A stretch of DNA of 64,000 bases from the NCBI GenBank assembly GCA_031275945.1, contig JAISOA010000004.1, positions 1 through 64,000 of the forward strand, in the 5' to 3' direction. Each line of letters starts with the position of its first letter. Within the stretch, counting starts at the first letter, position 1. This document shows, one piece after another, positions 8,492 through 18,594 of the stretch. A program made the position numbers and the translations under genes. This DNA is from Spirochaetaceae bacterium (lineage in GTDB: Bacteria > Spirochaetota > Spirochaetia > Treponematales > Breznakiellaceae). Below the pieces are notes generated by a model that had not been told where the DNA came from, searched no databases, and worked only from the letters and a program-made list of their open reading frames with translations.

Positions 8492-10799
8492 ATTCCTTTT
8501 CCCCGGCCCGATTCGCAAGACGGTTCGCATGGCTGGGGAAAGGCCCCTGTATTTTTGGCCCCCGGTTTTTTCCCTGGCCTTTTTTCTTTTTTTGTACGGA
8601 TTTTGCCGGTTTTCTCCCTATGGGGCCCTAAATGCCTTTTTGGAACGGCCCTGGAGTACCCGGTACTACGATCGCCGGGGAAACCTGGTTCAGATCCTGC
8701 CGCTGGAAGAGGGGTTGCGCCGGGAATATGCCGGCCCCGATGCCATAGACCCCGGGATCGCGGCGGTATTTCTGAGCGCTGAAGACGAGCGCTTTTACTA
8801 CCATCCGGGGATCGATCCCCTTTCGGTACTGCGGGCCTTTTCCCAAAATATTAAAGAGCGCCGGCGGGTAAGCGGAGCCTCTACCATCACCATGCAACTG
8901 GCACGGATCATCACCGCTCGGCCCCAAGAGCCCCGGGACCTTTTTACCAAGATGGGTGAAACCCTTAATGCGTTTCGCCTTGAAGCCCGGTTTTCAAAAA
9001 AAGAGATACTTAATCTGTACCTTAACTCCCTGCCCTTCGGGTTTCAAACCGAAGGGCTTGCTTCGGCGGCCCGGAATTTTTTTGCTTTGGAAATTTCCCT
9101 TCTTTCTCCGGCGGAGCTTTTCTGCCTGGCGGTTATTCCCCGCCGGCCCGCGGCGTATAATCCCTTTACCGATCGGGAAGCCTGCATTGACGCGGCCCAA
9201 AGGCTGGCGGCGCGGTTTGCCCGGAGCCCCGGGGCCCGGGATTTCCCCTCCTATGCCGCCCTGGAAGCAGGGGACTGGGAGGCCCTTAGCCCCCGCCGTT
9301 TCCAATATCCCCAGTACATGCCCCATCTGGTCCGGCATGTAAACGGCATGCTTGCGGAGCTCCGGGCCGGAAACAAAAACGCTCCGCATTCGGATTATGT
9401 TCTTTCCGCGGATCTGGAACTTCAACGCTTTGCCGAGGACCTTATCGGGGGCCATATCCGCCGCCATTCCTTGTCCCGGCTTAACAACGGGGCCGCGCTG
9501 GTACTTGATAATAAAACCGGGGAGGTTTTAGCCTGGGTCGGCAGCGCCGATTACTATAACCAAAGAACCTTGGGCCAAATTGACGGTGTGCTGGCGGAAA
9601 ATCAGATGGGAAGCAGCATGAAACCCTTTCTCTATGCCCTGGCCCTGGAACGGGGCTTTAAGCCCTCGGACGTGCTGGCGGATATTCCTTCTAAATACGG
9701 AAGCCAGGAAGTGTATATCCCTCAAAATTTCAACAACCGTTTTAACGGCCCCGTTCTGTTCCGGACCGCCCTGGCTTCCAGCCTGAACATTCCGGCGGTG
9801 GATCTGTTGTACCGCCTGGGGGTAGAGGAGTACCTGCGGTTTCTTTCCACCCTGGGTTTTAACTTTAGTGCCGGGGTCGCGGAACATGCAGGTCTGGGCC
9901 TGGCGCTGGGGAATGCCCCGGTAAAGCTTGCGGAAATGGCCGCGGGGTTTAGTGTTTTTCCCCGGGACGGGATATTTCTTCCCCTGCGCTTTGAACGGGG
10001 GGAGGAACAGGAATATGCCGGTGACCGGGTAATGAACAGCGACACCGCCCGGCTTGTGTGTTCGATCCTCTCGGATCGCGGGGCACGGGTTTTGGCTTTT
10101 GGCAGGGGGACGAATTTTGAAACCCCCTTTCCCGCGATGTTTAAAACCGGTACGGCCAACCAATACCAGAATATAATTGCCCTGGGGGCCACCCCCCGCT
10201 TTACCGTGGCGGTTTGGATGGGAAATTTTACCGGCGAGACCGTGGTGGGCCGAACCGGCAGTTCCCTTCCGGCCGCGGTAGTACGGCAACTGCTTGTCCG
10301 GTTGCAGGGAAACCGGGGGGAATCCTTTCTTGAACCCCAGGGCTGGGTTAAAACCCCGGTGTGTGCCCTTTCGGGAATGGCCCCCACCGCCGCCTGCCCC
10401 TCGGTAATAGAAGAGTATCTGCCCCTGGACTGGGCCGGAGAAAGCTGCGGCTGGCATGCGATCCGGGGTTCTTCGGTGGAGGTAACATATCCCCCGGAGT
10501 ACCAAGGCTGGTTTTTTTCCCAACCCAGGGAAGGAACCATAAATTATTCGGCGTCTCCCCTGGAAATTATCAGCCCCCGGGATAACTATACGTTTTTCCC
10601 CTCCTCCGGGACGGGAATCCAGAGTATACCGGTAGAGGTTATCGGCGGCCTTAACGGCATAATTACCGTGGATTACGATGGCGAAACCTTTACCGTATCC
10701 CGGCCCTTTGTGTTTTTTCTTCCCTATACTCCGGGACGCCACAGTCTTAGGGTGCGTAACGGCGATGAGACCGCAGCGGTGCATTTTATTGCCGAATAG
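8439..10799 (+). CDS. pbpC: penicillin-binding protein 1C (bifunctional PBP)
   Basis: A 786-residue class A PBP. After a basic N-terminus and one membrane anchor (about residues 35-55) comes a glycosyltransferase domain with EDERFYYHPGID and GASTITMQLAR. The transpeptidase domain has all three motifs: SSMK (S392, K395), SLN in ALASSLNIPAVD, and KTGT near 569-572. A C-terminal beta domain (about 690-786) matches the PBP1C-specific extension. It polymerises and crosslinks peptidoglycan on the periplasmic side. The start lies inside the A2M gene, so the pair should be translationally linked; ATG 8529 (MAGERPLYF) is an alternative start that keeps the membrane segment. In several bacteria PBP1C is encoded next to an A2M, as here. 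Confidence 0.92.
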   Translation: MKRKYLAGPRAFCTRLNKFLFPGPIRKTVRMAGERPLYFWPPVFSLAFFLFLYGFCRFSPYGALNAFLERPWSTRYYDRRGNLVQILPLEEGLRREYAGPDAIDPGIAAVFLSAEDERFYYHPGIDPLSVLRAFSQNIKERRRVSGASTITMQLARIITARPQEPRDLFTKMGETLNAFRLEARFSKKEILNLYLNSLPFGFQTEGLASAARNFFALEISLLSPAELFCLAVIPRRPAAYNPFTDREACIDAAQRLAARFARSPGARDFPSYAALEAGDWEALSPRRFQYPQYMPHLVRHVNGMLAELRAGNKNAPHSDYVLSADLELQRFAEDLIGGHIRRHSLSRLNNGAALVLDNKTGEVLAWVGSADYYNQRTLGQIDGVLAENQMGSSMKPFLYALALERGFKPSDVLADIPSKYGSQEVYIPQNFNNRFNGPVLFRTALASSLNIPAVDLLYRLGVEEYLRFLSTLGFNFSAGVAEHAGLGLALGNAPVKLAEMAAGFSVFPRDGIFLPLRFERGEEQEYAGDRVMNSDTARLVCSILSDRGARVLAFGRGTNFETPFPAMFKTGTANQYQNIIALGATPRFTVAVWMGNFTGETVVGRTGSSLPAAVVRQLLVRLQGNRGESFLEPQGWVKTPVCALSGMAPTAACPSVIEEYLPLDWAGESCGWHAIRGSSVEVTYPPEYQGWFFSQPREGTINYSASPLEIISPRDNYTFFPSSGTGIQSIPVEVIGGLNGIITVDYDGETFTVSRPFVFFLPYTPGRHSLRVRNGDETAAVHFIAE

Positions 10800-10813
10800 A
10801 CTATGATTAGCCT

Positions 10814-12082
10814 ATGGGCATGAACGACACTCCCCTGGCCGGCAGGGTGCATATCGGCTTCTTTGGAAAAAGAAACGCCGGTAAGTCGAGCCTGGTAAAT
10901 GCCGTCACGGGCCAGGATCTGGCGGTGGTTTCCCCCGTTAAGGGCACCACCACGGACAGCGTTTCCAAAGCCATGGAACTTCTTCCCCTGGGGCCGGTTC
11001 TTATTATCGACACCCCCGGATTTGACGATACGGGAACCCTGGGGGAACTTCGGGTACGAAGGGCAAAGCAAACCCTCAATAAAACCGATGTGGCGGTGCT
11101 GGTGGTGGACGCCCAGGAGGGCGCCCTAGCCAAGGCGGACAGGGAACTTATTTCTATATTTCAGGCAAAAGAGGTCCCCTACATTATAGCCTGGAACAAA
11201 AGCGATGTAATCCGGAATAAGACCCCGCCCCTCCGGGCTGCTGCGGCGCCCCTGGAAGATTCCGCACCCCATTTTCCCGGCTCTGCGTTTCCGCAGGAAC
11301 TGTTTGTGTCGGCAAAGACCGGCGAAAATATTCCCCAACTAAAAGAGCGTATCGCCGCCCTGGCAAAGACCGGGGAGCCGAAATTGCAAATTGTGGGGGA
11401 TCTTATTCACCCCGGGGACTTTGTGGTGCTGGTAATCCCCATCGACAAAGCGGCCCCAAAGGGACGGCTGATCCTTCCCCAGCAGCAGACCATCCGGGAT
11501 CTGCTGGAGGCGGACGGAACCGCCGTTGTGGTTAAAGAATTTGAACTGCGGGAAACCCTGGAACAGCTGGGGAAAAAGCCCGCCTTGGTAATCACCGACA
11601 GCCAGGTCGTTGCCAAGGTTTCCGCCGACACTCCCCCGGACATACCTCTTACCTCTTTTTCCATACTCTTTGCCCGGCTTAAGGGCTTTCTTCTGCCCGC
11701 GGTCCGGGGAGTCCGGGTTCTCGACACGGTTGGGGACGAGGATCCGATCCTGGTCTGTGAGGGCTGTACCCATCACCGGCAGTGTGATGACATAGGAACG
11801 GTAAAGCTTCCCCGGTGGATTCGCCAGTATACGGGGAAAACCCCCCGCTTTGTTTTTACCTCCGGCGGGGATTTTCCCGAGGATCTTTCCGCCTACAAGC
11901 TGATCCTCCACTGCGGGGCCTGCATGCTTAACGAACGGGAAATGAAGTATCGCCGGGATTGCGCGGCGGATCAGGGCATACCCTTTACTAACTATGGAAT
12001 TACCATTGCCCATATTCAGGGCATACTCCGCCGGAGCCTTCAGGTGTTTCCCCACATACTTGCGGAGCTTGAAGAGCCCTAA
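10814..12082 (+). CDS. hydF: [FeFe]-hydrogenase H-cluster maturation GTPase HydF
   Basis: A 422-residue cytoplasmic GTPase that acts as scaffold for the 2Fe subcluster of [FeFe] hydrogenase. The N-terminal Era-like domain has GKRNAGKSS (P-loop), a TTT switch, DTPG and NKSD. The C-terminal cluster-binding domain has CTHHRQCDD and HCGACM, which supply the HydF-specific Cys/His ligands. It starts 14 nt after pbpC without a strong Shine-Dalgarno (ATG 10820 is an alternative) and may be read from the upstream operon. Its presence implies [FeFe] hydrogenase, hydE and hydG elsewhere in the genome, fitting an H2-producing or H2-using anaerobe. Confidence 0.95.
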   Translation: MGMNDTPLAGRVHIGFFGKRNAGKSSLVNAVTGQDLAVVSPVKGTTTDSVSKAMELLPLGPVLIIDTPGFDDTGTLGELRVRRAKQTLNKTDVAVLVVDAQEGALAKADRELISIFQAKEVPYIIAWNKSDVIRNKTPPLRAAAAPLEDSAPHFPGSAFPQELFVSAKTGENIPQLKERIAALAKTGEPKLQIVGDLIHPGDFVVLVIPIDKAAPKGRLILPQQQTIRDLLEADGTAVVVKEFELRETLEQLGKKPALVITDSQVVAKVSADTPPDIPLTSFSILFARLKGFLLPAVRGVRVLDTVGDEDPILVCEGCTHHRQCDDIGTVKLPRWIRQYTGKTPRFVFTSGGDFPEDLSAYKLILHCGACMLNEREMKYRRDCAADQGIPFTNYGITIAHIQGILRRSLQVFPHILAELEEP

Positions 12083-12083
12083 A

Positions 12084-12112
12084 CCGGGCCCCGTGTGCAG
12101 GGTGCGGCCCGG
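12084..12112 (+). terminator. hairpin after hydF, possible terminator
   Basis: CCGGGCC (12084-12090) pairs with GGCCCGG (12106-12112) just after the hydF stop. There is no T-run, so intrinsic termination is uncertain. The rest of the 281-nt gap to 12363 is AT-richer and holds only the AAGGGGG ribosome-binding site of the next gene. Confidence 0.35.
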
Positions 12113-12363
12113 AAAAGCCCTGCGGCGTATCTGTGCTCCCCCTCCCCGGGCTGTAATTTAGGGTGAAAGACGGGGGAATTTCGTTCAAAAAAAGCCGGTT
12201 TTTGACTCCCAATAGATTGAAACCCGGGATAAAAAAATCTTTTTTTCTTTATTTGGGTGTATTTTGTCCGAAAGAACGCCCCTAGGATGTACTATCAGCA
12301 GAAACGCCATTTTACAATGCGGTTTGAAATTGTAATGGCCATTAAAAAATTAAGGGGGCGCTT

Positions 12364-15219
12364 ATGACTGTCTCGATTCGCGCAAAAATTATATGTATCA
12401 TTTCGGCCATAATCGCGGCAATGACTGCGGCCAGCGTGATTATCGGAATAAGTTTAACCAGATACAACCTTAGGGCCACCATCGAGAACGACATGGCCGT
12501 ATCGGGAGCCATTGCCGAAGGGCTTATTTCCGAAAAAGCCGGCCGCTTACGGACGGATATACAGCTTATCGCAGAAAAATGCCGGGGCCTGGACGGCGAG
12601 GAAATGTCAAAGATTTTACGGGAAGAAGTTATTGCCCGGGATTATATCGGCGTATGGATTATCGGTCCGGAGGGCGACATACTGGCCCGGGGGGTTAAAA
12701 ACCAGGATTACAAGATCCTAAAAAACGAAAACCTCAACCGGGTTCAGATTGGTGACATAACCTTAAGCACTACCCAGTATAACGAGAATGGAGATTTTCT
12801 TATCCGTTTTTGGCTGCCCCTGGACGACGACAGGGTTATTATCGCGGCCCTGCCGGGAATGGTGATCAGCGACGTGCTTTCCGGTTTTAAGATCTGGGAT
12901 TCGGGAAACATTTTTGTCCTGGACCATGAAGGAACGCTTATTGCCGGCATGCAGCCCCATCTGGTTTACGGACGGGCCAATTACATCAAGACCGCAGAAA
13001 CCATCGAAAAATACCGCCCCATGGCGGAAGTTTTTTCCCACATGATCCGGGGAGAAACAGGGGTGGGGGAATATAACTTCGATGGAGTATCGTTGATCTG
13101 TGCATACCGGCCCATTGGCGGAGTTGACGGCTGGTCCCTGGGGATAGCATCTCCCATTGACGAAAGTCCCCTTTCCCATGTGACCCGCAGTTTTTTAATC
13201 TCCGGGGCAATATTCCTTGGTCTGGGGCTTTTGGCGGCCTTCCTTGTGGCGGGCACCATTGCCCGGCCTTTTGAAAAAATAAAGGAATTGATCCTGGTGG
13301 CCGAATCGGCCTCGGAGGCAAAAAGCCATTTTCTTGCAAACATGAGCCATGAGATGCGCACCCCCTTAAATGCGATTATTGGTTTTGCGGAACTGGAACT
13401 GGGAAAGGACAAAGAAGAAGATACCCCGCCGGCATATTCCGCGGAAACCAAAGAAAGCCTGGAAAAAATTTACAGTTCCGGCGTAACCCTTCTGGGGCTT
13501 ATTAACGATATTCTGGATATTTCCAAAATCGAATCGGGAAAATTTGAACTGGTTCCGGTGGATTATGATATGCCCAGCCTTATTAACGATACGGTGGTGC
13601 TTAATATTGTTCGCATCGGCAGTAAGCCAATCGTCTTTAAACTGGATATTACCGAAGATTTATTTGCCAGGCTTTTTGGGGACGAACTGCGGGTAAAACA
13701 GATCCTTAACAACCTGCTTTCCAATGCCTTTAAATACACCAAGGAAGGAACGGTGCTTCTGCGCATCCGCTGCGAAAGGGATAAGGCCGGCGTATGGCTA
13801 AGCTGTAGCGTTTCCGATACGGGCATAGGCATACGGAAGGAGGATATGGGCCGCCTCTTTGGCGAATACAACCAGGTAGATGCCGCGAGCAACCGCCACA
13901 TTGAAGGAACCGGTCTGGGGCTTGCCATTACCAAACGGATGGTTCAAATGATGAACGGAACCATTTCTGTGGAAAGCGAATATGGCAGGGGAACCACCTT
14001 TACCGTCCGGCTGCTCCAGGGTTTTGTCAGCGATACCCTTATCGGTCCTGAACTTGCGGAAAACCTTAAGGAGTTCCGGTATATCATGGCCCGCCAGGAC
14101 AGGAATAAGCAACTGGTACGGCCCCATATTCCCTATGCAACGGTATTGGTGGTTGACGACGTGGCTACCAACCTGGATCTTGCCCGGGGAATTATGAAAC
14201 CCTACGGCATGACCGTGGACTGCGTTACCGGTGGACAAGCGGCGATCGATCTTATCCGGAAGGGAGAGCCCCGGTATAATGCGATTTTTATGGATCACAT
14301 GATGCCGGGCCTGGACGGCATCGAGACCGTTCGCTTTATCCGCAACGAAATAGACAGCGACTACGCCAGGACCGTACCCATCATTGCCCTGACGGCCAAT
14401 GCGATTATCGGTAATGACAAACTGTTCTTTAACAACGGCTTTCAAGATTTTCTTACCAAACCCATCGATATTATAAAGATGGACGAATCCATAAACCGCT
14501 GGGTACGGGACAAAAAACTGGAAAAAGAACTGGGCCTTGATGCGGAAAGCAGGCTTGCGGAAGGAATCCAGGAAGCCCGGGCTGATAATCCGGAAAAGGA
14601 CGGGGAATGCCGGATAGCGGCCCTGATCAAAACCCTTCGGGTAGAGGGGCTTAATACGGAGAAGGGGTTGGATCGGTTTGGAGGCGACGGAAAATCCTAC
14701 ATGGATTCCCTGCGGTCCTATGTGATCCATACCCCGGAACTCCTTAAGGCAGCCCGGGCTGTGGAGGAGCTTCACGATTATGCCATTACCGTCCACGGCA
14801 TTAAGGGATCAAGCCGCGGTATATCCGCGGAGACAATCGGGCAAAGGGCGGAAAAGCTGGAACACGCCGCCAAGGCCGGGAACCTTGATCTTATAAAAAA
14901 AGAAAACGATGAATTTATAGAAGCCGTGGAAAAATTCATCGCGGATCTACGGGGGCTTTTGGACGTGCTGGAAGAAAGAATGCAAAGGCCCCGGAAGGAT
15001 TCTCCGGATCCTTCCCTGCTGGCCAAGATTAGAAGCGCCGCGGAAAATTATGACATGGGCGAACTGGACCAGGCCATGGAAGAACTGGAACGCTGTGTCT
15101 ATGAATCGGAGGCAGATCTGGTCCCCTGGCTGAGGGAACAGGTTGATAAATCCGAATTTGAAAAAATTATTGAACGGCTTATGCCGGATCAGGAAATGGT
15201 ACTGTTCTGTGAAGTCTAG
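12364..15219 (+). CDS. hybrid sensor histidine kinase (sensor-HisKA-HATPase-REC-HPt)
   Basis: A 951-residue membrane kinase. Two membrane segments (about 7-28 and 277-300) flank a periplasmic sensor of Cache-like appearance. HisKA follows with the phospho-accepting His at 329 in NMSHEMRTPLN, then the ATPase domain with DTGIGI and GTGLGL. The receiver domain has VLVVDD and FMDHMMPG (Asp 644). A histidine phosphotransfer domain carries His 811 in VHGIKGSSRG. The full phosphorelay except a final receiver is thus in one chain; the REC/HD-GYP protein encoded next is the obvious candidate target. The start is set by AAGGGGG upstream. The ligand is unknown. Confidence 0.92.
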   Translation: MTVSIRAKIICIISAIIAAMTAASVIIGISLTRYNLRATIENDMAVSGAIAEGLISEKAGRLRTDIQLIAEKCRGLDGEEMSKILREEVIARDYIGVWIIGPEGDILARGVKNQDYKILKNENLNRVQIGDITLSTTQYNENGDFLIRFWLPLDDDRVIIAALPGMVISDVLSGFKIWDSGNIFVLDHEGTLIAGMQPHLVYGRANYIKTAETIEKYRPMAEVFSHMIRGETGVGEYNFDGVSLICAYRPIGGVDGWSLGIASPIDESPLSHVTRSFLISGAIFLGLGLLAAFLVAGTIARPFEKIKELILVAESASEAKSHFLANMSHEMRTPLNAIIGFAELELGKDKEEDTPPAYSAETKESLEKIYSSGVTLLGLINDILDISKIESGKFELVPVDYDMPSLINDTVVLNIVRIGSKPIVFKLDITEDLFARLFGDELRVKQILNNLLSNAFKYTKEGTVLLRIRCERDKAGVWLSCSVSDTGIGIRKEDMGRLFGEYNQVDAASNRHIEGTGLGLAITKRMVQMMNGTISVESEYGRGTTFTVRLLQGFVSDTLIGPELAENLKEFRYIMARQDRNKQLVRPHIPYATVLVVDDVATNLDLARGIMKPYGMTVDCVTGGQAAIDLIRKGEPRYNAIFMDHMMPGLDGIETVRFIRNEIDSDYARTVPIIALTANAIIGNDKLFFNNGFQDFLTKPIDIIKMDESINRWVRDKKLEKELGLDAESRLAEGIQEARADNPEKDGECRIAALIKTLRVEGLNTEKGLDRFGGDGKSYMDSLRSYVIHTPELLKAARAVEELHDYAITVHGIKGSSRGISAETIGQRAEKLEHAAKAGNLDLIKKENDEFIEAVEKFIADLRGLLDVLEERMQRPRKDSPDPSLLAKIRSAAENYDMGELDQAMEELERCVYESEADLVPWLREQVDKSEFEKIIERLMPDQEMVLFCEV

Positions 15220-15302
15220 AAAGTTTTCCCGGCCTCCCCGGGATGAAGATACCGCCAAGGCCGGGAATATATGCGGGGATAAATTTTTAATAGGAGCATA
15301 AA

Positions 15303-16436
15303 ATGAAAAACGAACGGCAGATAATTTTTTTGGTGGACGACAATATGGCTAATCTTACGGCGGGAAAGGCCATGTTAAAGGATCACTACGATGTATTTTC
15401 CATGCCTTCGGGAGCCAAACTCTTTGAGATCCTGGAAAAGATAAGGCCCGATCTGATCCTTCTGGATATAGAGATGCCCGAAATGAACGGCTACGAAGCG
15501 ATAAAAAAGCTTAAGGCCCTGCCGAGGACCCGTGACATTCCGGTGGTTTTTCTTACATCCCGGAATGACGTGGGCAGTGAACTCGAAGGCCTAAACCTGG
15601 GGGCCATGGATTATATCTATAAGCCGTTTTCGCCCCCCCTGCTGCTAAAGCGAATCGAAAATCATCTCCTGGCGCGGAAACAGCAGCTGGCTCTGCAGGA
15701 CTACAACGATAATTTACAGAAAATGGTACAAAAGCGAACCCGGCAGGTGGTGGAACTTCAAAACTCGATATTAAATACCGTCACCGAGATGGTTGAATTC
15801 CGGGACGATATAACCGGCGGGCACATAGAACGGACCCAGAACTATTTAAAACTTTTGGTGGATAAACTTCTATCCGAAAAAATTTATTGGGAAGAGGTTT
15901 CTTGCTGGAATTTGGAATTTCTTATCCCCTCGGCCCAGCTTCATGATGTGGGTAAAATTGCCATCAGTGATACGATCCTTAATAAACCGGGAAGGCTTAC
16001 TCCCGAAGAATTTACGATCATGAAAAAACATGCCTCCATCGGGGAGGCGGCCATTGAGGGCATTATGAAGACCACCACCGAAAAAGATTTTCTTTACCAT
16101 GCGAAAATTTTTGCGGGGTCCCACCATGAAAAATGGGATGGTTCAGGGTACCCCAGAGGATTAAAAAATTCCCTAATTCCCCTCCAGGGCCGGCTTATGG
16201 CGATTGCCGATGTCTACGATGCCCTGATTGCCTTTAGGCCCTATAAGCAGCCCCTGCCTGCTCCGGAGGCGGAACGGATAATCCTCGACGGCAGGGAAAA
16301 GCATTTTGACCCTGTGTTGGTGGATCTGTTTCGGGAACTGGCGCCGCAATTTGCCCTGATCGCCGCCTCCGGCAATGCGATACTGCAGGACAAGGCAAAA
16401 TCTAATGCCGGCGAACCTTTGAAAGAGACGGCCTAG
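15303..16436 (+). CDS. response regulator with HD-GYP phosphodiesterase domain (RpfG-like)
   Basis: 377 residues. An N-terminal receiver (1-125) has LVDDN, the phospho-acceptor Asp in [11 protein letters not shown], and YKPF. A coiled linker (about 130-155) is followed by HD-GYP with the HD pair in [24 protein letters not shown] and ADVYDAL. HD-GYP proteins hydrolyse cyclic di-GMP, so phosphorylation is expected to change c-di-GMP level and hence motility or attachment. It has a ribosome site (TAGGAG) and follows the hybrid kinase by 83 nt on the same strand, which suggests a cognate pair. The key catalytic motifs look intact. Confidence 0.93.
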   Translation: MKNERQIIFLVDDNMANLTAGKAMLKDHYDVFSMPSGAKLFEILEKIRPDLILLDIEMPEMNGYEAIKKLKALPRTRDIPVVFLTSRNDVGSELEGLNLGAMDYIYKPFSPPLLLKRIENHLLARKQQLALQDYNDNLQKMVQKRTRQVVELQNSILNTVTEMVEFRDDITGGHIERTQNYLKLLVDKLLSEKIYWEEVSCWNLEFLIPSAQLHDVGKIAISDTILNKPGRLTPEEFTIMKKHASIGEAAIEGIMKTTTEKDFLYHAKIFAGSHHEKWDGSGYPRGLKNSLIPLQGRLMAIADVYDALIAFRPYKQPLPAPEAERIILDGREKHFDPVLVDLFRELAPQFALIAASGNAILQDKAKSNAGEPLKETA

Positions 16437-16597
16437 GGGACTGCCCGGCGGGGTGAAAGAACTTGCTCAGGCGGCCCCTTTAATGCGACGTTTACACCCC
16501 ATTTCAACAAAACGGGAACAAATGCGGGGCGCCCGGGAAGTACAGTGGAACTTTAGTCCGCGCTTCCCGGATATTCCCTCTGTATCTTATCTCAATA

Positions 16598-16625
16598 TTG
16601 ACTTTTCTTTATATTTATTTAGACT
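16598..16625 (+). promoter_or_regulatory. candidate promoter for the hemerythrin chemoreceptor
   Basis: TTGACT (16598-16603), a 16-nt AT-rich spacer and TAGACT (16620-16625). The position supports the ATG at 16663 rather than the GTG at 16453 as the start. Confidence 0.45.
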
Positions 16626-16662
16626 GGAGCTTAGCTTTCTTGCGGTACGGACGGTGGTAAAG

Positions 16663-18435
16663 ATGCATAGTCGCCTATTAACAAAATTCGTCACGCTGGT
16701 AATGTTGATTGTTGCTGCCGCCGTGGTCTTCCTGGTTTTTGGAGATATTCCGGCCGTAGGCGCTTTTGCCGAATCTTATCTTAGCCCTTCCACAATCTTC
16801 CTTACCGGAACATCCCTGCTTCTTATTATATTTGCGGTCTTGAATATCCTTGTGTTTAAAATCCTGGTAAGCACTCCCCTGGGCCGTTCCATCGGTGTGA
16901 TGAAAAAAATTGGGGAAGGGGATCTGTCCCAGTCCCTTGTCCTTAAACGGGCCGATGAACTGGGAGTAATGGCCCGGGCCTTTAACCGGACGGCGGAGCA
17001 GCTTAAACAGCTCGTAATAACCATAGAAAACGAAGGGGAAAACCTGGATGACGTGGGGTTTGAACTTTCTTCGCACATGGAAGAAACTGCCGGGGCCGTG
17101 GCGGAGATTAGATCCGCCATAGATGCAATTAAGGACCGCACCAGGATCCAGACCGAATCGGTGGCCCAGACCAATGAAGCCATGGAACAGATCACCGCCA
17201 ATATTGCAGAACTGAACGATCAGGTGGTGGTACAAAGCGACAGCGTTTCCCAATCATCCTCCGCCATTGAACAGATGCTTGCCAACATTAACTCCGTGGC
17301 CCGGATCTGCCAGCTGAACATGGAAAATGTTGAACGGCTGGCAGAGGCCTCCGCGGTGGGCCGTTCGGGGTTGAGAGAAGTGGCGGCGGACATTCAGGAG
17401 ATAGCCCTGGAATCCGCCGGACTGCTTGAAATTAACGGGGTGATCCAAAATATTGCAAGTCAGACCAACCTGCTTTCGATGAACGCGGCCATAGAGGCCG
17501 CCCATGCCGGAGAAGCGGGAAAAGGCTTTGCCGTGGTGGCCGATGAAATTCGCAAACTGGCGGAAAATGCCGCCAAGCAGACTAAAACCATCGGGACGGT
17601 GTTAAAAAAGATAGCGAATTCCATTGCGGTTATTCAGGACGCGGCCAACGGAGTTTTGGATAAATTTGGGGCCATTGATACGGGGGTGAATACCGTCCTG
17701 GACCAGGAAGAGCATATCCGCAACGCCATGGAAGAACAAACCATAGGGAGCAAGCAGATCCTGGAGGCGGTGGAACGGCTTAACGAGATTACCCGTAAGG
17801 TAAAGTCCAGTGCCGGGGACATGCAGAAGGGAAGCGGAGCGGTTATTCAGGAAGGAAAAAACCTTAGGACCGCGGTGGCGGAAATTGCCAGCGGTGTCAA
17901 CGAAATCGCCTCCAGGGCCGGTCAGGTAAACCATTCTGTGGAACGGCTCCGTGAAATTGGAGAAAAAAACAGGGAAAATCTGAATGTTCTGGGCGGGGCG
18001 GTTTCCAAATTTATGATCTCAACTAAATTTTACCGCTGGGATGATTCATTTGTAAGCGATGTCAGGATCATCGATGCCCGGCATAAACGGCTTTTCGAGG
18101 CGATTAACCGGCTTATTGACGCATGCGAACAGGGCCAGGGCCAGGAAGAACTGGCAAAGAGCCTTGCCTTTCTTGCCAATTATACCGTTAAGCATTTTTC
18201 CGAAGAAGAGGAACTCCAGCAAAAATACGGCTATCCCGAATACGCCGCCCACAAGCGGCTTCACGAAGATTTTAAGAAAACTGTCCGGAACTTTGCCGCC
18301 GAGCTGGATTCCAGGGGGCCCAGCGAGGAACTGGTGACTAGGCTAAAAAAAGAAGTGGGGGACTGGCTTGTAACCCATGTGAAGGTGGTGGATCTTAAAA
18401 TGGCGGAGATTATCAAGAACCATGGGGCAAGTTAG
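16663..18435 (+). CDS. methyl-accepting chemotaxis protein with C-terminal bacteriohemerythrin domain
   Basis: 590 residues from ATG 16663. Two membrane helices (about 5-25 and 40-65) are separated by a loop of only ~15-20 residues, so there is no periplasmic sensor. A HAMP-like segment and an MCP signalling domain follow, with the conserved tip [20 protein letters not shown]. The last ~140 residues are a bacteriohemerythrin with a full ligand set: His in IDARHKRLF, His and Glu in KHFSEEEE, two His in HKRLHEDF, and His/Asp in THVKVVD. Hemerythrin diiron sites bind O2, and DcrH of Desulfovibrio has the same order of parts, so this is probably a cytoplasmic O2 or redox taxis receptor. The frame is open back to GTG 16453, but the extra 70 residues are not MCP-like. 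Confidence 0.92.
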   Translation: MHSRLLTKFVTLVMLIVAAAVVFLVFGDIPAVGAFAESYLSPSTIFLTGTSLLLIIFAVLNILVFKILVSTPLGRSIGVMKKIGEGDLSQSLVLKRADELGVMARAFNRTAEQLKQLVITIENEGENLDDVGFELSSHMEETAGAVAEIRSAIDAIKDRTRIQTESVAQTNEAMEQITANIAELNDQVVVQSDSVSQSSSAIEQMLANINSVARICQLNMENVERLAEASAVGRSGLREVAADIQEIALESAGLLEINGVIQNIASQTNLLSMNAAIEAAHAGEAGKGFAVVADEIRKLAENAAKQTKTIGTVLKKIANSIAVIQDAANGVLDKFGAIDTGVNTVLDQEEHIRNAMEEQTIGSKQILEAVERLNEITRKVKSSAGDMQKGSGAVIQEGKNLRTAVAEIASGVNEIASRAGQVNHSVERLREIGEKNRENLNVLGGAVSKFMISTKFYRWDDSFVSDVRIIDARHKRLFEAINRLIDACEQGQGQEELAKSLAFLANYTVKHFSEEEELQQKYGYPEYAAHKRLHEDFKKTVRNFAAELDSRGPSEELVTRLKKEVGDWLVTHVKVVDLKMAEIIKNHGAS

Positions 18436-18450
18436 GGCCCCATGGTTCTT
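18415..18450 (+). terminator. 14-bp perfect hairpin straddling the chemoreceptor stop codon
   Basis: AAGAACCATGGGGC (18415-18428) pairs exactly with GCCCCATGGTTCTT (18437-18450), enclosing the TAG stop in the loop. The next bases are not T-rich, so it may act as an mRNA 3' stabiliser or a rho-assisted stop. Confidence 0.5.
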
Positions 18451-18499
18451 TGGTAGAACCATACCCACGGACAATTAAAAATATTGGACTTATTTCAAT

Positions 18500-18594
18500 A
18501 GAGTTGTTTAAAAACTTCAGTTTTTAAACAACAACCGCTTAAAAACAGCAAAATGCGGAGCATTTTGCCTAGACTTGTTCAATAACCCGGTTAC
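18500..18594 (-). repeat. three-palindrome repeat, copy B, truncated
   Basis: In reverse orientation this copy holds the GTTGTTTAAAAACT hairpin, the GCAAAATGC hairpin and one arm (GACTTGTTCAATAACC) of the terminal palindrome; the second arm is lost. The loop bases of the truncated palindrome are in the opposite orientation to those of copy D, so that arm seems rearranged. A stray arm-like piece (GGACTTATTTCAATA) precedes it at 18486-18500. It lies between the chemoreceptor and the convergent amidohydrolase gene. Confidence 0.85.

Noticed and set aside
9528-10784. 418-codon open frame on the minus strand inside pbpC
   Set aside because: Antisense to the transpeptidase domain, with a composition typical of a shadow frame (KGHGGG-like stretches) and no family motif.
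13798-14796. 332-codon open frame opposite the hybrid kinase
   Set aside because: Mirror of the HATPase, REC and HPt coding region; no independent signals.
16453-16662. 70-residue extension of the hemerythrin chemoreceptor from GTG 16453
   Set aside because: Arg/Pro-rich sequence not seen at MCP N-termini, no ribosome site, and a promoter candidate lies inside it.
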